Made by a program: the position numbers and the translations under genes. The notes below the pieces were generated by a model, which saw only the letters and a list, made by a program, of their open reading frames with translations, was not told where the DNA came from and made no database searches. From contig CM032119.1 of the NCBI GenBank assembly GCA_018894105.1, positions 14,277,246 through 14,341,245 on the forward strand: DNA of 64,000 bases. Reading direction: 5' to 3'. Shown here one piece after another: positions 1 through 12,579 of the stretch; position 1 is the first letter of the stretch; each line of letters begins with the position of its first letter. The stretch is from Jacaranda mimosifolia. Its lineage: Eukaryota > Streptophyta > Magnoliopsida > Lamiales > Bignoniaceae.

Positions 1-310
1 TCATGGTTATGCATCTTGACTAGCCATCGCCGTCACAATCTCATCATCATCCAGGTCCAACATTGGCCGCATCAATGAAAAGTCAAGTTCTGGTACATGG
101 CGCCTAGATGGCAAAACTGTGCCTAACCATCAACACAACAATGAAGATGAGAGGGACGACAACAGTGTTCAATCAACCGCTGCGTGGCACAACAGCTGGA
201 GTGGGAGCTTGATTATAGTTGCTTACAACCTGCTGGAAATGCATTTCTCTATGCTGATGTTTTGCTTATATATGAATCTGTTTTCTCATGTGTGACTGGT
301 ATTCCTATCT
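1..310 (+). other. Possible terminal exon of an unrecognised gene (weak)
   Basis: A plus-strand reading frame follows an AG dinucleotide near base 24 and stays open to a TGA at about 296-298. Its polar stretch is rich in Ser, Asn and Asp and includes the residues GTWRLDGKTVPNHQHNNEDE, then becomes hydrophobic. This part of the window is less AT-rich than what follows, which would suit the last exon and 3' UTR of a gene starting outside the window. I do not recognise a family, and the frame is short enough to be chance. Confidence 0.22.
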
Positions 311-664
311 GTTTGTTATGGTAACTCGAATTTGAACAACTTTTACTAAACATTGTCGACATGTTTGGGTTATGTTTATGTAACTACTGCACATAATTAA
401 TATGGGGAATGGCAACCAGTTTTCTAACCATTTTCGATGCCATTCCCCTTTGGATTGTTCATAGACGAGTCCAATATCATAGTTTTATTATATGTACAAA
501 TTGATTTGAAATGGTAACAACACTCTTTTCCTGAGGACAATGTAGTTGCATATCATTACTTTATATTTTTTGGTTATGAGCAAAATATGAATTTTACCTC
601 CACTTAAACAGATGAGCTTTCATTCACAGGTTTTCCCACAGGATAACGTCCAATATTTGCCAAA

Positions 665-2507
665 TGGTGAAGGAATACAATGACATTAGAATGATATTTT
701 CTGCAATGAAAATTACTTAAATTGTGTACGTCAAATGATTAGGTGGCCAAAATTATTTTCCATCATCAATTATTTTTTATTCATATTAAAATAATATATT
801 ACATAAAATCACACACAAAATATCAAATCGTACCATTTGAAAATACATATTTTTCTAAACTGTATATTCCTCTGATCGAAATACTTTTTCATTTTCAAAC
901 CTATAAAATTCAATTTCCAACAACTCATCTAAACACACTTTTATTTTTACATCACATTATATAAATAATTTTCACTAATTTAAAAATGCTGAAAATTGAA
1001 AATGAAAATGAAAAATGAAACCTACCAGGCCTTAAATTGCAAAGATATTTTATCATTCTTTTCTTCAAACAATCTGAAATTCCATGTAACAATGGTCTGA
1101 TTAGACGTCTCCTTAAAGTAGAGGGGATTACGTTCTCGCTCCATACATTAGAGGATTCAATTCATAATCTCAAAAATATACATTCAGAAATAAGTTTTTC
1201 ATTTTCTGTTATAAGAAAATATATATGCAGACATCGGGAAAAAGGCATCAATCTATGATAAAAAAGCAACTTTTTGAAATAAATAATAACACACGCGAGT
1301 GACTGCAAGCGACTTTTCATGTCGAATTGTTAACAGTAAAAGCAAGCATACAAATATAAAATCCATGCACATGATTTTGAGAGAGAGAGAGAGAGGCGGG
1401 ATGGAGGACAATAAATTTTTCAATAATTTTGCAATCCATTGCTTTATGATTGACGTCTCGTCCGCCCCACTCATACTAATCCCCTTCGTTCTCTGTCTTT
1501 CTTTTTCGTTTCTTTCTATTTTTTATTTATTTGTAGTAATTTTTTGTGATTTGTACATTGTATTTATGTTGTCTGCACTATTTTTATATTGTGGCTTATT
1601 ACAAAATAAACACACAAATCCAAATTAAACATGATAAATATGACCAGTACTCTGCGTGAGGTCACGGTGTAACAGCTAATAGATGGATGTGTAATCACAA
1701 TCTAAATTCTCTATTCTATTTCTTATTTCATCTTTCATTCCATTTCATAAATATATGATATGTATATTTAATATTTTCTTAATAAAATAATTATTTAAAA
1801 ATCAAATTCAGTTGACATATGGAATAATAAATGAAATAGAGTACCTAAAGTGATGCGGTCAAGTTGCAAAATGGTGAATAAACTTATTTATAAAATATTT
1901 ATAAAATTTATAAGATCATGTTATAATTTATTTTAAACATAAAAATATTGAAGTGTTTAAATAAAATAAGATAATAAAAATTATGAGTTATTAAAAACTA
2001 TATTTTGTAATTTATATAATTAAGTAAACTGAATGAATTTGTTATATTTTAAATTAAATTAGCCCTCCTTATATAGGTAATCCATTTCATAGTAGTACTT
2101 TTTCTTTCGCCTTTTTTCTTGAAGGTGACTAAATTAGTTTTGCCTTAAAAAAAAAAAAGAAAAAGAAAAAGCTACTCCTATAAAGGAGTATATACTGAGT
2201 ACTGACACAAAAATATTTACAAGCATATATGCATGGGAAAGAGGTAAGGTTTATTTGTGATATATTCTACTTGTCACACACATCTAGCTAGCTAGAATAC
2301 AATATTGGGGTAGGGTTGTTTCTTGGACTTGGCTATTATCAGTACGTAGTAAATAACACACAATGTTTTTATAGCACTGTTGGTCATGGGAATGAGGAGA
2401 GTGCGTGGCCTGATCCAATTAATATAATAGGACCATACCCTAACACCTCCACCCCCCTTCTTTCTCTGTCACACACAGCTTCTGCTAATCCGCATCTTCC
2501 AAATTAA
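665..2507. other. AT-rich intergenic DNA
   Basis: I see no gene here. The stretch is AT-rich, with a short GA run at 1381-1394. At about 1860-2070 there is sequence resembling the interior of the PIF-like MITE at 2508-2896: both share runs like AATAAAATAAGAT and TTTGTAATT, so it may be an eroded relative. Confidence 0.5.
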
Positions 2508-2896
2508 GAGGGTGTTTGACTAACTTTATTTTAAACATCTTATAAGTTCTTACATTTTATAAGATATTTTTGGAGCTTATAAGATGTTAGATCTTATTTT
2601 TAAAATAAGTTGTTAAAGTATTTGAATAAAATAAGATCTTGAAACTTATAAGATATTAATAATGACAATTTTGTAATTACAATGGTTAAAAATGAAGGAG
2701 CTTGTTAAGATCTTAAAAATAAATTAAAGTCTCCATACTTTTTCTAAAAGGGCTTATAAGCTCCTAACATCTTATTTTAGAATTTTATAAGCTCTTTTTT
2801 TTAAAAAAAATTACCAAACATTTTTTATCAACTTATAAGCTCTTAAACATTTTATAAGATGTTTTGAGAAACTTATAAACTCACACAAACACCCTC
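2508..2896. mobile_element. PIF/Harbinger-like (Tourist-type) MITE, TAA duplication
   Basis: The terminal inverted repeats read GAGGGTGTTTG at the left and CAAACACCCTC at the right. They are flanked on both sides by TAA (2505-2507 and 2897-2899), the three-base duplication typical of the PIF/Harbinger superfamily. The 389-bp interior is AT-rich and full of the motif CTTATAAG and its relatives in both orientations. There is no coding capacity. A shorter relative lies at 11260-11596. Confidence 0.8.
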
Positions 2897-3146
2897 TAAG
2901 GCAGTCAGAGTCCTATCTTTGTCTGCGCGGCATTCAAGGCGGACTCTATTTTTACATTCTCATTATATTTTCTAATCTTAAATTCTTCCAAACAAGCAAA
3001 TCAGTGACAAATTAACAAGGTTAAGCATATAAGATGATGATCATCAGCATTTCCTATTTTCTAATATGTATAATTGGGGGTGGGAGGGGCTCAATGGTTG
3101 CATTACTAAAAGAGAAACACATGCGCCTGTATATATATATATATGT

Positions 3147-3460
3147 AATTTAGACATCAAAAAGTTATTAGTGAGCCTATGCAATAACCTTCTAACCTAA
3201 TTAGTGGTTAGGGTTTTACATTCCACCATCCAATGTGTCATCATGACATGGAGGATAACTTATTGATTTGAAGGACCTAAATGATCAACATGAATCATTA
3301 CACACATAATGATTCATGTTGATCATTTAGGTCCTTCAAATCAATAAGTTATCCTCCATGTCATGATGACACATTGGATGGTGGAATGTAAAACCCTAAC
3401 CACTAATTAGGTTAGAAGGTTATTGCATAGGCTCACTAATAACTTTCTGATGTCTAAATT
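3147..3460. repeat. Near-perfect palindrome, 154-bp arms, 6-base loop
   Basis: Bases 3147-3300 and 3307-3460 are reverse complements with one mismatch that I can find (the A/G position beside AAAGTTATTAG) and no net indel. The loop is only CACACA (3301-3306). A transcript from either strand would fold into a duplex of about 154 bp. The flanks are TA-rich (ATATATGT at the left, ATATATGG at the right), a weak hint of a target duplication. It has no ORF of note and no second copy in the window. It could be a very young foldback element or an inverted-duplication small-RNA locus. Confidence 0.9.
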
Positions 3461-3759
3461 ATATATGGGTCTTAAGGTTGTATATAAAGAAAACTATAAC
3501 TACTAACACACTGAAAAGTCCAAAATATTACGAATTATGGGGTATTTATATATAAAACGAAATGTACGGGCCTGCCTCACTCGGGTCGTATGAATGGCTT
3601 AAATCATGCTATGTTCTCCATCTAATAGTCCACATGCCGCGTCGTAAAACAAGTCGCTCATCGGGTTGGGTCGACTCAATTACGTGACACAAATCTTAAT
3701 ATGATATTTTGGTCCATTTTCATGGGTAAATACATTCTTTTCGAACATTTTGTCTATCA

Positions 3760-3794
<35 letters not shown>

Positions 3795-4097
3795 TTTTGT
3801 AGGCCAAATGGGAACTAGTGATGCAACTATATATGTCCAAATTCACAAGAAAGCACGTTATTAGTGATAAAATATTGACCAATAATTTAAAAGCTGTAAC
3901 TAATAATATTTGTTAGGTAAGAGTAAGTACTATTTCGCCACAACCATGAGTTCCATAGATTTAATAATGATAAAAATTAATTAAAGTTGTTACTATTAGT
4001 CATTAATTAGTGATATATGTATAGTATTAAGTTGTTATTACTGGCATTTAAACACACATGTTCAATCTAACAATAAAAGAAAATTTGATTTTACTTT
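3461..4097. other. Intergenic DNA with TA/GA microsatellite
   Basis: I see no gene. A (TA)n tract merges into a (GA)n tract at about 3758-3793. The rest is unremarkable AT-rich sequence. Confidence 0.5.
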
Positions 4098-4504
4098 GGG
4101 GCAAATTGCATTTTACCTCCTGTGAAAATGGAAAAGAACAAAAAGACCCCACCCCCTATGAAAAAAAATAGGCAACAAATCTCCTTGTGATTTTAAAAAA
4201 ATAGCACACCGCCTCCCCTTCATGATTTGATACAATTTAATCATAATTTTAATGTAAAAAGATTATACTACCTCTAGTTATTTCATATATTTTCAATTTT
4301 ATTTATTTATTCTTTTTTAAATATATTTTTATACATCTTCTTTCTTTTATTCTTTTATTTATTCTTGTTAAATATAATTAAATTTTATTCTTTTATTTAT
4401 CTTTATTCTTTTTTATTTTTAAATTTAAAATTAAAATTTATTCTATTTTTTATTTTTATATAAATATAAAATATATATAGAAATGTAATATATTATAAAT
4501 ACAT

Positions 4505-4880
4505 TGGTAATATTTGGATATGAATTATATGTTTTAGATTATGTGTTTTGGGAGAATGAATTTTAGGAGTGGGGTTGGAGAATGTAAAATTTATGTTGGG
4601 ACATGTGATATATGTTTGTTATGTTTTGGAAATAGTTAGAAACTTATTTTCGGGAATTTTAATATGTTTGTTTATATTTTGGGAAGACTAATTCTACTTT
4701 AACAGTCAAATTAATGCTTTTTTGTTATTTTTTGGGTGAAAATGAAATTGAATGATCTTTTTATTGTTAGAATAATAATAAAATATGTACAGTATGTATA
4801 ATATATATGACATTTTGAGAAATTTAATTTGACATTTTGAAGTAAAAAAATTATTTTTCAAAAATGTAACCAAACATAGC
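4505..4880. mobile_element. MITE nested in the Mutator-like element
   Basis: The left side contains TAATATTTGGATATGAATTA and the right side AAATGTAACCAAACATAGC. The interior carries TGGGAGAATGAATTTT and a later AGTCAAATTAATGC block. The same features in reverse orientation occur at 7953-8455, so these are two copies of one repeat family. The exact ends and target duplication are not resolved. Confidence 0.5.
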
Positions 4881-4934
4881 TTGTATTTATGTATATATTT
4901 TATATAATATATATATATATAAATAAAACATAAA

Positions 4935-5245
4935 TACACCCACCCCACCCCACTCCACCTTTACTCGCCGCCTCTGTGAACGGCAGCCATGGCTGCTTGC
5001 GAACACGACCATGGCCAGTCTGCAGCCGGCCATTTCGACTGCGTTCACAGAGGTGGCTATGGTCGTCTGTACAGGCCATCCGCAAACCCGGCAATGGCTA
5101 ATCTACGACAAGCCATGGCGGCCACGTTCACAGAGGTGGCCATGGGCGGCTGTGGCCCGGCCACTTCTATGAGCGGTGGCCGTCGCTCGACGGTGGTGGG
5201 ATGGGGAAGGGTTGCCCCGGGGGGTGGAAAAGGGGAGAGTTGCAG
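4935..5245. other. GC-rich core of the Mutator-like element (possible captured sequence)
   Basis: This is an abrupt GC-rich island between almost pure AT sequence on both sides. It contains CCATGG-centred inverted motifs and repeats of GTTCACAGAGGTGGC, with the inverted GCCTCTGTGAAC near its start. Frames are open in several phases simply because the block is GC-rich, and none resembles a family I know. It may be captured genomic sequence, as in Pack-MULEs. Confidence 0.45.
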
Positions 5246-6129
5246 GTTTATATATATAAATATGTATCTATAATACATACATATATTTAATTTAACTATA
5301 TATAAATATAGTTATACATAAATATATATATTTAAACATATGTATAATATTTTATATTTTTATAGTTAGAAGTAATCTGAGCCATTGATTTTTTTCAATT
5401 CATTCAACGGTTGATATTTAGGGGTAAAATTGATATTTCAACAACAAAAACCCTAAAACAATCGCACTTGCCGCGGGTGAATTACACCACGAGACAGAGG
5501 GGGGTAATTTGCTATTTTTTCAAAATCACAAGGAGGTTTGTTGCTTTTTTTTTTATATATATATGGGGTGGTCTTTTTGCTCTTTTTCATTTTCACAAGG
5601 GGGTAAAACCTAATTTACCCTTTTAATTTGTAGCAATTATGTTGTTGTCATTGTACATGTGTCACTAGTGGCCAATAGTTAAAACAAAAAATATAGTGAT
5701 CACTGCCCTTGTAAAAATCAAGTAAAATTATAAAATTCGTCTTATAACTATATTGTACTAGCAAAACTCTTTAACTTTTTGGACTGTATAATTGGTATAC
5801 CGCCTTTAAAAATTTGACAATTTCATAACAAATTAGGCCAAAATTATAATTGTAAGTGGCCAGCATTTGCTTGGCAACTGATTTGGAGCCATATGGCGTC
5901 TTGTCATCAAACATATACTCTCTTTCCTATATAACATGTTATATGGCAACACAATTGGCCACTTCAATAACAAATATTAATGCAAATAAAAATGCATAAA
6001 ACTTGAAAAATAAAAATAAAAATACAAAAAGCAAAAAAGAAATTTACACATAAAAAATATAAATATATATCCAACCCTTATATTTTAAATATATATAAAA
6101 ATACATATATATAATATATAAATGTATAT

Positions 6130-6410
6130 ATATCCCCCAAATCCTCTTCCATGCCTCCTGGGCTGGCCATGGCAGGGCAGGCAGTCGGACCATCACATCT
6201 GGCCACGCCCTCCCAACCCAGGCGGCCGCCATGCCCATGCGGCTGGTAGCCTATGCGACCACTTGGGGGCCGCTGCCATGAGGCCGCCAGGCCAGGCCGA
6301 GGCTGCTGCTGGCAGCGGGCCATTGGGAGGAGGGGGCCTTGGTGGCCGCGGCCATTTGGGGGTTGGGGGTTGGGGGTTGGGGGGGGGGGGGGGATGGGAT
6401 TGGGGTGTTG
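6130..6410. other. GC-rich core of the second long-TIR element
   Basis: A GC-rich island with GGCCATGGC and GGCCGCC motifs, ending in a run of G residues (about 6379-6392) beside a run of T. Several overlapping frames stay open because of composition, but none looks like a real protein. Its placement in the middle of an AT-rich, TIR-bounded element matches the blocks at 4935-5245 and 54765-54915. Confidence 0.45.
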
Positions 6411-6439
6411 TATATGTTTTTTTTTTTTCAAAAATTATT

Positions 6440-6905
6440 ATTTGAAATTATATTGGGCTTGTTTTTTTACAAACTCTCAATTCATTTTTTAACTCCCAAA
6501 ATTTAAACAAACAAACACTACACATTCTTCAATCTCACTCTTAAAATACAAAACTCATTCCCAAAAAATCTCTACTATTCACACTCTAAACATATTCCCC
6601 AAAGTTTCAATCAATTGTCTCATTATTACAAATATATACACATGCTACTATTTATACAATTTATATATACACAAATATAAATAATTTAAAAATATTTATT
6701 TTACCCTCACAAATTTAACAAAAAAGTTATTGATGTGATATCTTATTTCCCTCAAGATACAAACAAACAAATCATTTTCTTATAATTCATTCTCTACCTA
6801 CCTCCCAAAACACAAATAAACAATCATCACATTCCCCAACCCCACTTCCCAAAATCTATTCTCCCAAAAAATTTTGGGAGAATGCCCCAATTCACATCTA
6901 AACAA
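6440..6905. mobile_element. MITE-like repeat related to the 4505 and 7953 copies
   Basis: The stretch starts near TTGGGCTTGTTTTTTTAC and ends near CACATCTAAACAAAGCC, with interior TTTTGGGAGAATG next to its right end. These motifs are shared with the MITE-like copies at 4505-4880, 7953-8455 and 8530-8910. The ends are approximate. Confidence 0.4.
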
Positions 6906-7460
6906 AGCCACTATACTTTTAATATTATTAAGTAATTTAAATCATACAGTTAGGAATATAGATTTTTAATTTTTAATTAATAAATACAATCAAAAGTTAT
7001 TAAGATTATATAGTTTAAATTGACAAATTAAAGTTTTAGAAAAATTCAAGATAATAACTTTGTGTCAAATAAATATTTATAAATTTAAAGTGATAAACTA
7101 CATTATTAAATTTGTATAATTTTTTTTTTTCGGGGGATTTGTGTGGGGGGCTGTGGTTGGGAGTGTTAATTGTATATCTTTTTTTTAAAAAGTTTATTAT
7201 TACTTAAATGAATAAACGAATTTATTTAAATATTATAATTTTAGTACTATTAAGTAATTTAAATTATATAGCTAAGAGCATAAATTTTTTATTTTATTTT
7301 TTATTTTTAATTAATAAATAAATGCAACTAAATTTATTGAAATTATTTTAAATTTGTTTGCTACTTTAAAATTATTAAGATTATATAGTTTAAAGTGATA
7401 AATTAAATATTTAGAAAAATTTAAGATAATAAATTTGTATCAAATAATTTTTTTTAAATT
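6905..7460. repeat. Two direct AT-rich repeats
   Basis: Sequence from about 6910-7090 recurs at about 7240-7460. Both copies contain TATTAAGTAATTTAAAT, TTATTAAGATTATATAG and AGATAATAA, in the same order and orientation. They look like an internal tandem duplication within the long-TIR element, separated by a short GT-rich segment (about 7120-7180). Confidence 0.55.
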
Positions 7461-7952
7461 TGAAGGATATTTGGTATTTTAATTCTAACCTATAATTTTT
7501 AAATTTCTTTTATGACCCAAGAGTTGTATTTAATTAGATGATTGTGTAAATTTCATGGTGTTGTGGTAAGAAGAGTTGCCAAGTCATATATCATGTAGGA
7601 GAGAAGTAAATGTTGGGGCTGATAGGGCACCGCATGGTGCCAAATCAGACGCCATGTAGGCTCAAGCCACTCGTTGATGAGTTTTATGGTTCAACTTGTC
7701 CTAAAATTGTTAAATTTTTAAAGGTGGTGTATCAATTCTATAGTCCAAAAAGTTAAAGTCAAGTTTTTCTAATAGGATATAGTTACGAGACTAATTTTAC
7801 AATTTTGCATAAAAATACTATATGGTAAAGCAAATCTCTTTATCTCTTAAAATGTATAATTGATGGCAACTTTCATATTATCATATAATATCTTGACATG
7901 AATTTTTGTTTCTAGTAGTGATTGCATGTAAAATGCAGTCCATTAACTTTGG

Positions 7953-8455
7953 CTATGTTTGGTTACATTTTGCCCAAATAAATTTATTTTGAAAAAATGT
8001 AATCAAATATATAGTTTAATTTTTTGCCAAAACAATCATTATTAATACCAAAATACCCTGCCAAATTAATTAACTTATTACCAAAAACTCCATATATATA
8101 CATATCATAATATTTTATCATTATTTTTACAATTAAAAAATCATACCCAATCATCACATATACATATTATATATTTTATTATTATTTTTACAATAAAAAA
8201 TATTATTTAATTTCATTTTCACCTCAAAAATTCAATAAAAAGTATTGATTTGACTGCTACAATAGAAATTGTCTCACTCCAAAAAATAAACAAACATACC
8301 AAAATAATTTTCTTATTATTCCCAAAACATAAATAAATATACATGACATTCCCCAACACAAGTTTTACATTCCCCAACTCCACTCTCAAAATTTATTCTC
8401 CCAAAGTATATAATCCAAAATACATAATTCATATCCAAACATTACATTTGTAATT
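7953..8455. mobile_element. MITE, inverted copy of the 4505-4880 family
   Basis: The left end reads GGCTATGTTTGGTTACATTT and the right end CATATCCAAACATTACA, which form short imperfect inverted repeats. The interior, read on the minus strand, matches the copy at 4505-4880, including TTTGGGAGAAT followed by a GTTGGGGAATGT-like stretch. No coding sequence. Confidence 0.55.
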
Positions 8456-11259
8456 CATACTATTGGAAGGTTCCAAGTAAGGAGGAATCCTATTTAGGTA
8501 GCTCAACTAAAATAAAAAGGGCAAGGATTTTTGCTATGTTTTGGTTGTTTTCAGAGAATAAATTTTTAATGTGGGTTTGGAAAATGTAATATTTATTTAG
8601 TTTTTTCTTTTTATAGTTGTTAAAAAAATATTTTGGCTAGAAATAATATAACTTGGAAGTAATTTTTACTATAAATATCAAATCAGATAGGTTTTTGCTG
8701 GATTAGTGGGATGAGAGTTTAATTTTTATATTAATTATTTATGTACTTGTATAGTTATAATGATTAATTAATACATTTATATATAGTTATAAGTACTTTT
8801 GGGAGGGGGTATTTTGGGGGGAAATGTTGTTTTGGTAGTTGTTTAAAAAAATATATAAACTTATTTACTTGTGCTTTGGGGTGGGAGTTTGCTTTGGGAG
8901 AATACAATCAAATGAAGTTCAAATCTCTCGTATAATTATATAAAAATTGCAATCTTCAACCCTTACCTTGCTTATCATTTTTGGGTGATTTTCTTCATCT
9001 TTCCATCGTGTATTATCTTAGATCCACCTTGATTGTCAGTCGCAAGTTAGATATATATATATATATATAAATAAAAAGATTTAAGAAATAATTTTCTCCA
9101 CCTGTAAATAGCATAGACTCGCAATAGATAAGAGTGAATAAAAACAGTCCCACTGCTAAAGTACAATAATTGTAACTTTTTGAATGGCTGGGCAATAAGC
9201 GAAATATCAGAAAGTCATGTGTGACATTGATGATACTAAAAACTCGATGGGCCAAAAGATAAAACTTTACCCTGCGAAAGGAGCATTATTTTCAACGCTT
9301 CTTTTCTTATCATCCGTGGGCCTGCATGGGTTTGGGGTCCACTTAAATCTCAGCTGTCTCCATGCAAAAGTGCCTCGAGCTACTCAATGGCACTGCAAAA
9401 ATTATGACCCCAAAAAATACAAAAAAAAAAAAAAAAAGAAAAGAAAAAAAGGTCACACTCATAAGTCATTGTCAACAAACAGACCCTTCGGATCTGACGG
9501 CTCTAATCCCATTCTAGGTGTCTTCAAGATTCTGGCACGTGTCATGGCTAGTGGGGTCGAGCGTAAATGATAGTGTAATGATGGTTAAATAATTTGACAT
9601 GCTTGGCCTGAACCTACTGTTCTCTCCCTCTCTCTCTTTCTCTCTCTGCTGTCTCTGCACCCACTGAAGTACTGCTTCTTGTCCAGTCTAATTTCTTTTT
9701 CTCCCTAGCCACATGCATTTGCATTTTGGGCTTAGCAAAACAATTGAAGGAAACCATGAAACAGTAATAATGGTAATGGAATTAAGAAGCAAATTTACAG
9801 AACTCAAAAGCAGTCCAAGTTTAAAAATTCAAGCAGCCATAAATATTGGGAATTATTTGTTTATGACTTTTTGACTATGGATGGACCATGCAATATATAT
9901 TCTCTAAAAGTGCCTCAATTAACCAAACAAGTCTTTCATTCTACTTGAGGGTTTGAACATGGGTTGGGCAAATATGTATTGTGATTAAATTATAATATAT
10001 GTTATTCAAAAGTATTTAATTGGATTTGTGTTGGAAATATATATATATATATATAAATATATCAAGTAAGACAACATATAGGAGCTAGCTAGAAGATTTA
10101 TTGCAACACCCCCCCCCCAACAAAAAAAAAAATGATTTGACATTTATAGCAAAATTATCTCCCTCAAAATATTATCAAACAAATAACTTCATCCTTAAAC
10201 CATTTTCTTGTTTTCCCAAAACAAAAAATAAACAATTGGCATATTCTCCAATATTTCTTTCAAAACTCATTCTTCAACCCCGCAACCCCACCCAAAAAAA
10301 AAAAAAAACAGCCAAAATGCTACCAAAGAGAGCCTGGGGATAAATTTGCTTTAAAACACCACGGGACTACTGCAAGGATTGAGGCAAGGACCACTTGCAT
10401 TGGATGAGAATTAATGTTCCAAGCTGAGCTCTTTGATTCTTGTACGTGTCTATAAATTAATATGCGCAAGAGAAAACAAGAAAGGTCACTTCATTAACAA
10501 TATTAGTTAGCATTAATTCCTCATATATAATATATATATATATATATATAGTTCTGTACATGTGCATTTTACTTTTGGATACTTGTGGGATATGGACATG
10601 TTAAAGAGAAAAGAAGGAAAAGCACTAGACATATGTACAAGTATTTGTCAAGTTTTGGAAACCATAGATTCTTCAAAACTCAAAACCTTTGGCTCTAAAG
10701 CGGCAAATCAGAGCGAAGAGGAAAAATGAAATGTGTAGGTATTTGATCACTCTTTTGTGTTGGCACTTGCGACCCTTAATTTCCAATTTAATTCCACGTT
10801 TAACTGGGTCAATTCATCTGCATGTGCTAGTTGAGGTTTCAAATTCAAATTCAGTTAGAAACTGCTTATGTATAATACTACATACATGACATCATTCCTT
10901 TATTCAATACCCATACTCCTTTAATAAATGTAATCAACTCATGATAAGCTAAAGGTAGAGCATTCTAATTGATAACTTGCACCTAAGTCCCAATTTTTAT
11001 TTTTGACATATGTAGTACGTATACTCTTTTGTCTTTAATATGGAGGTTAAGTTTGGCCCTTCATATCATATGCTCTTACATGAGATTAATGAATTCATTT
11101 GATCCACCCAGCTTTAGCATATATTGTTTTTATTTATAACGAGATTTGTGTATGCATTTTATAAACCATGCAGGACCCTTCACTTTAATTTATATTTCAT
11201 TATTTATTACTATATTGCACTTTATGCATACATGTCAAATATACGTGATCCACAAATAA
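8456..11259. other. Intergenic DNA, TE debris and microsatellites
   Basis: I find no gene. About 8530-8910 carries TATGTTTTGGTTG and a right-hand TTTGGGAGAATAC, resembling the MITE-like family at 7953. TA microsatellites lie at about 9050-9068, 10034-10053 and 10527-10550. A CACGTG hexamer (about 9537) is followed by a CT-rich tract (9620-9650), which looks like a plant promoter and leader, but no open coding exon follows in either direction that I can support. Confidence 0.45.
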
Positions 11260-11596
11260 GGTCGTATTTGGTGATCTTTTAAATTTTTAAAAATATATCA
11301 AATGTTTGAAAGCTTTATAATAAGATGCTACAAAATGTTATATATATATATATATATATATTTAAAGGGCATATGAGCTCTTAAACTAATATAATCGGAT
11401 GTTATAGGCTCTTTTTAAAAAACTCATTTTATTTTAATAATATTAATTACAAAATTACTACTTTAAGACCTTATAAGCTTCAAAATTTTATTCCAAAAAT
11501 TTTAAAGTAAGTTCTAGCATTTTATAAATTTCAAAAATATTTTATAAGATGTTGGAACTTATATGATCTTTTATATAAACTTAACCACACACCCTC
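11260..11596. mobile_element. PIF/Harbinger-like MITE, second copy
   Basis: The right end, ACACACCCTC followed by TAA (11597-11599), matches the right end of the MITE at 2508-2896. The left end, after TAA (11257-11259), reads GGTCGTATTTGG, a decayed form of the same terminal repeat. The interior again contains CTTATAAG-type motifs and a (TA)n run. This copy is shorter and more diverged. Confidence 0.62.
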
Positions 11597-11830
11597 TAAG
11601 TAATTTCTAAATGAATATATAATTATACATATGGTACATAAAATGCCAATTATATCCTTTATAGAAATGGTAAACTAATTCAAGAAATTTCTAATATAAA
11701 TATTCAATTAGTTGACATACGAAATTCGGATTAAGTTTGCGCACAATGCTTGAAAATATCTTTTAAGCCGAATACTTTTATATATTTAATAATTGAACAA
11801 ATGGACTCAAAATCAATTTTTAGCTTTCTA

Positions 11831-12571
11831 TAGTGTTTTTAAAATCGGATCGGACAAAAAAATGGCAACGTTACAGGTTACTGGTTCAACTGGTATGGCG
11901 TCATAGTAACGTAATAATTATATTTAATTTTATAAATATATAATATTTTAATATTAACAAAAAATAAATCTTCCAATGATATAGAAAAAATACTATTTGA
12001 AAAAATTTCAACTTATTTTTAAGTACGTTTTTAGGAAAAAATATATATTATTTCACAATTAGTTAACTATAAATAAATAAAAAATAATGCTTCATATTAA
12101 TTTAAATAATAATTCATTTCATGATTCAACTCCAAAAATAAAAAAATAGAAATTCTTCTATGCTAAATATTCAACATAATTTAATAGAAATTAAACAAAA
12201 TAAAACAACAAATTAAACATAAGCATTTACATATAACTATTACTTCATTAAATTTCAAGAAAATAAATTCATGTTTCAAAAAATTACATGTCCAAAATCT
12301 TTAATCATCATCTTTCAACTCATAATTTCTCTTTTCTTTTTTACATTTTTCATTTTTTAGAAAAATTAATTTTTACATTTTAAAAAAAAAAAAGAAAAAT
12401 AAGTGAATCAGTCAAAAACTTGTTGAACAGGTACTAGTTCAACCAATTTTTGACCCGTTTTGACCAGTTCGAAAGGTCACCAATTTTTATACTTGAATCG
12501 GACCGAATTGGCCTCCGGTCATCGGTCCGACCGATAGGACAGGCCGATCTGATCCAATTTTCAAAACTTTG
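11831..12571. mobile_element. hAT-type MITE with 8-bp target duplication
   Basis: The element is bounded by a perfect 8-bp direct duplication, GCTTTCTA, at 11823-11830 and 12572-12579. Its ends are imperfect inverted repeats: TAGTGTTTTTAAAATCGGAT at the left and, read inward, CAAAGTTTTGAAAATTGGAT at the right. The subterminal regions contain repeated GGTTCAAC / GTTGAAC-type and ATCGG-type motifs. No transposase is encoded. The 8-bp duplication fits the hAT superfamily. Confidence 0.78.
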
Positions 12572-12579
12572 GCTTTCTA

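Larger units (their letters stand above)
4098..5620. mobile_element. Mutator-like (MULE-type) non-autonomous element with GC-rich core
   Basis: The two ends are inverted copies for roughly 90 bases. The left begins GGGGCAAATTGCATTTTACC; the right, read inward, begins GGGTAAATTAGGTTTTACC. Both continue with TTGTGAAAAT, CAAAAAGACC and CAACAAA..CTCCTTGTGATTTT. The flanks TTTTACTTT (4089-4097) and TTTTAATTT (5621-5629) match at eight of nine bases, as a 9-bp Mutator duplication should. Long terminal repeats starting GGGTAAATT are usual for plant MULEs. Inside are a smaller MITE (about 4505-4880) and a GC-rich block (4935-5245). No transposase is present. Confidence 0.68.
5701..7838. mobile_element. 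Second long-TIR (Mutator-like) element with GC-rich core
   Basis: Bases about 5710-5860 and 7690-7835 are inverted copies. Both contain (in one orientation) AACTTTTTGGACT, CACCTTTAAAAATTT or its close variant, and TAACTATAT. Between them lie a GC-rich block (6130-6410), a MITE-like stretch (about 6440-6905) and two direct AT-rich repeats. The ends are not sharply defined and I could not fix a target duplication. No transposase is encoded. Confidence 0.5.

Noticed and set aside
4989..5273. Overlapping ORFs on both strands in the GC-rich cores (also at 6044-6492 and 54667-54966)
   Set aside because: Frames are open on both strands because GC-rich sequence has few stop codons. No domain is seen and the frames run into TATATA sequence.
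9217..9570. A 117-aa plus-strand ORF with a G-box nearby
   Set aside because: The product includes a long poly-Lys run from an A-tract and no recognisable domain. The promoter-like features have no gene behind them.
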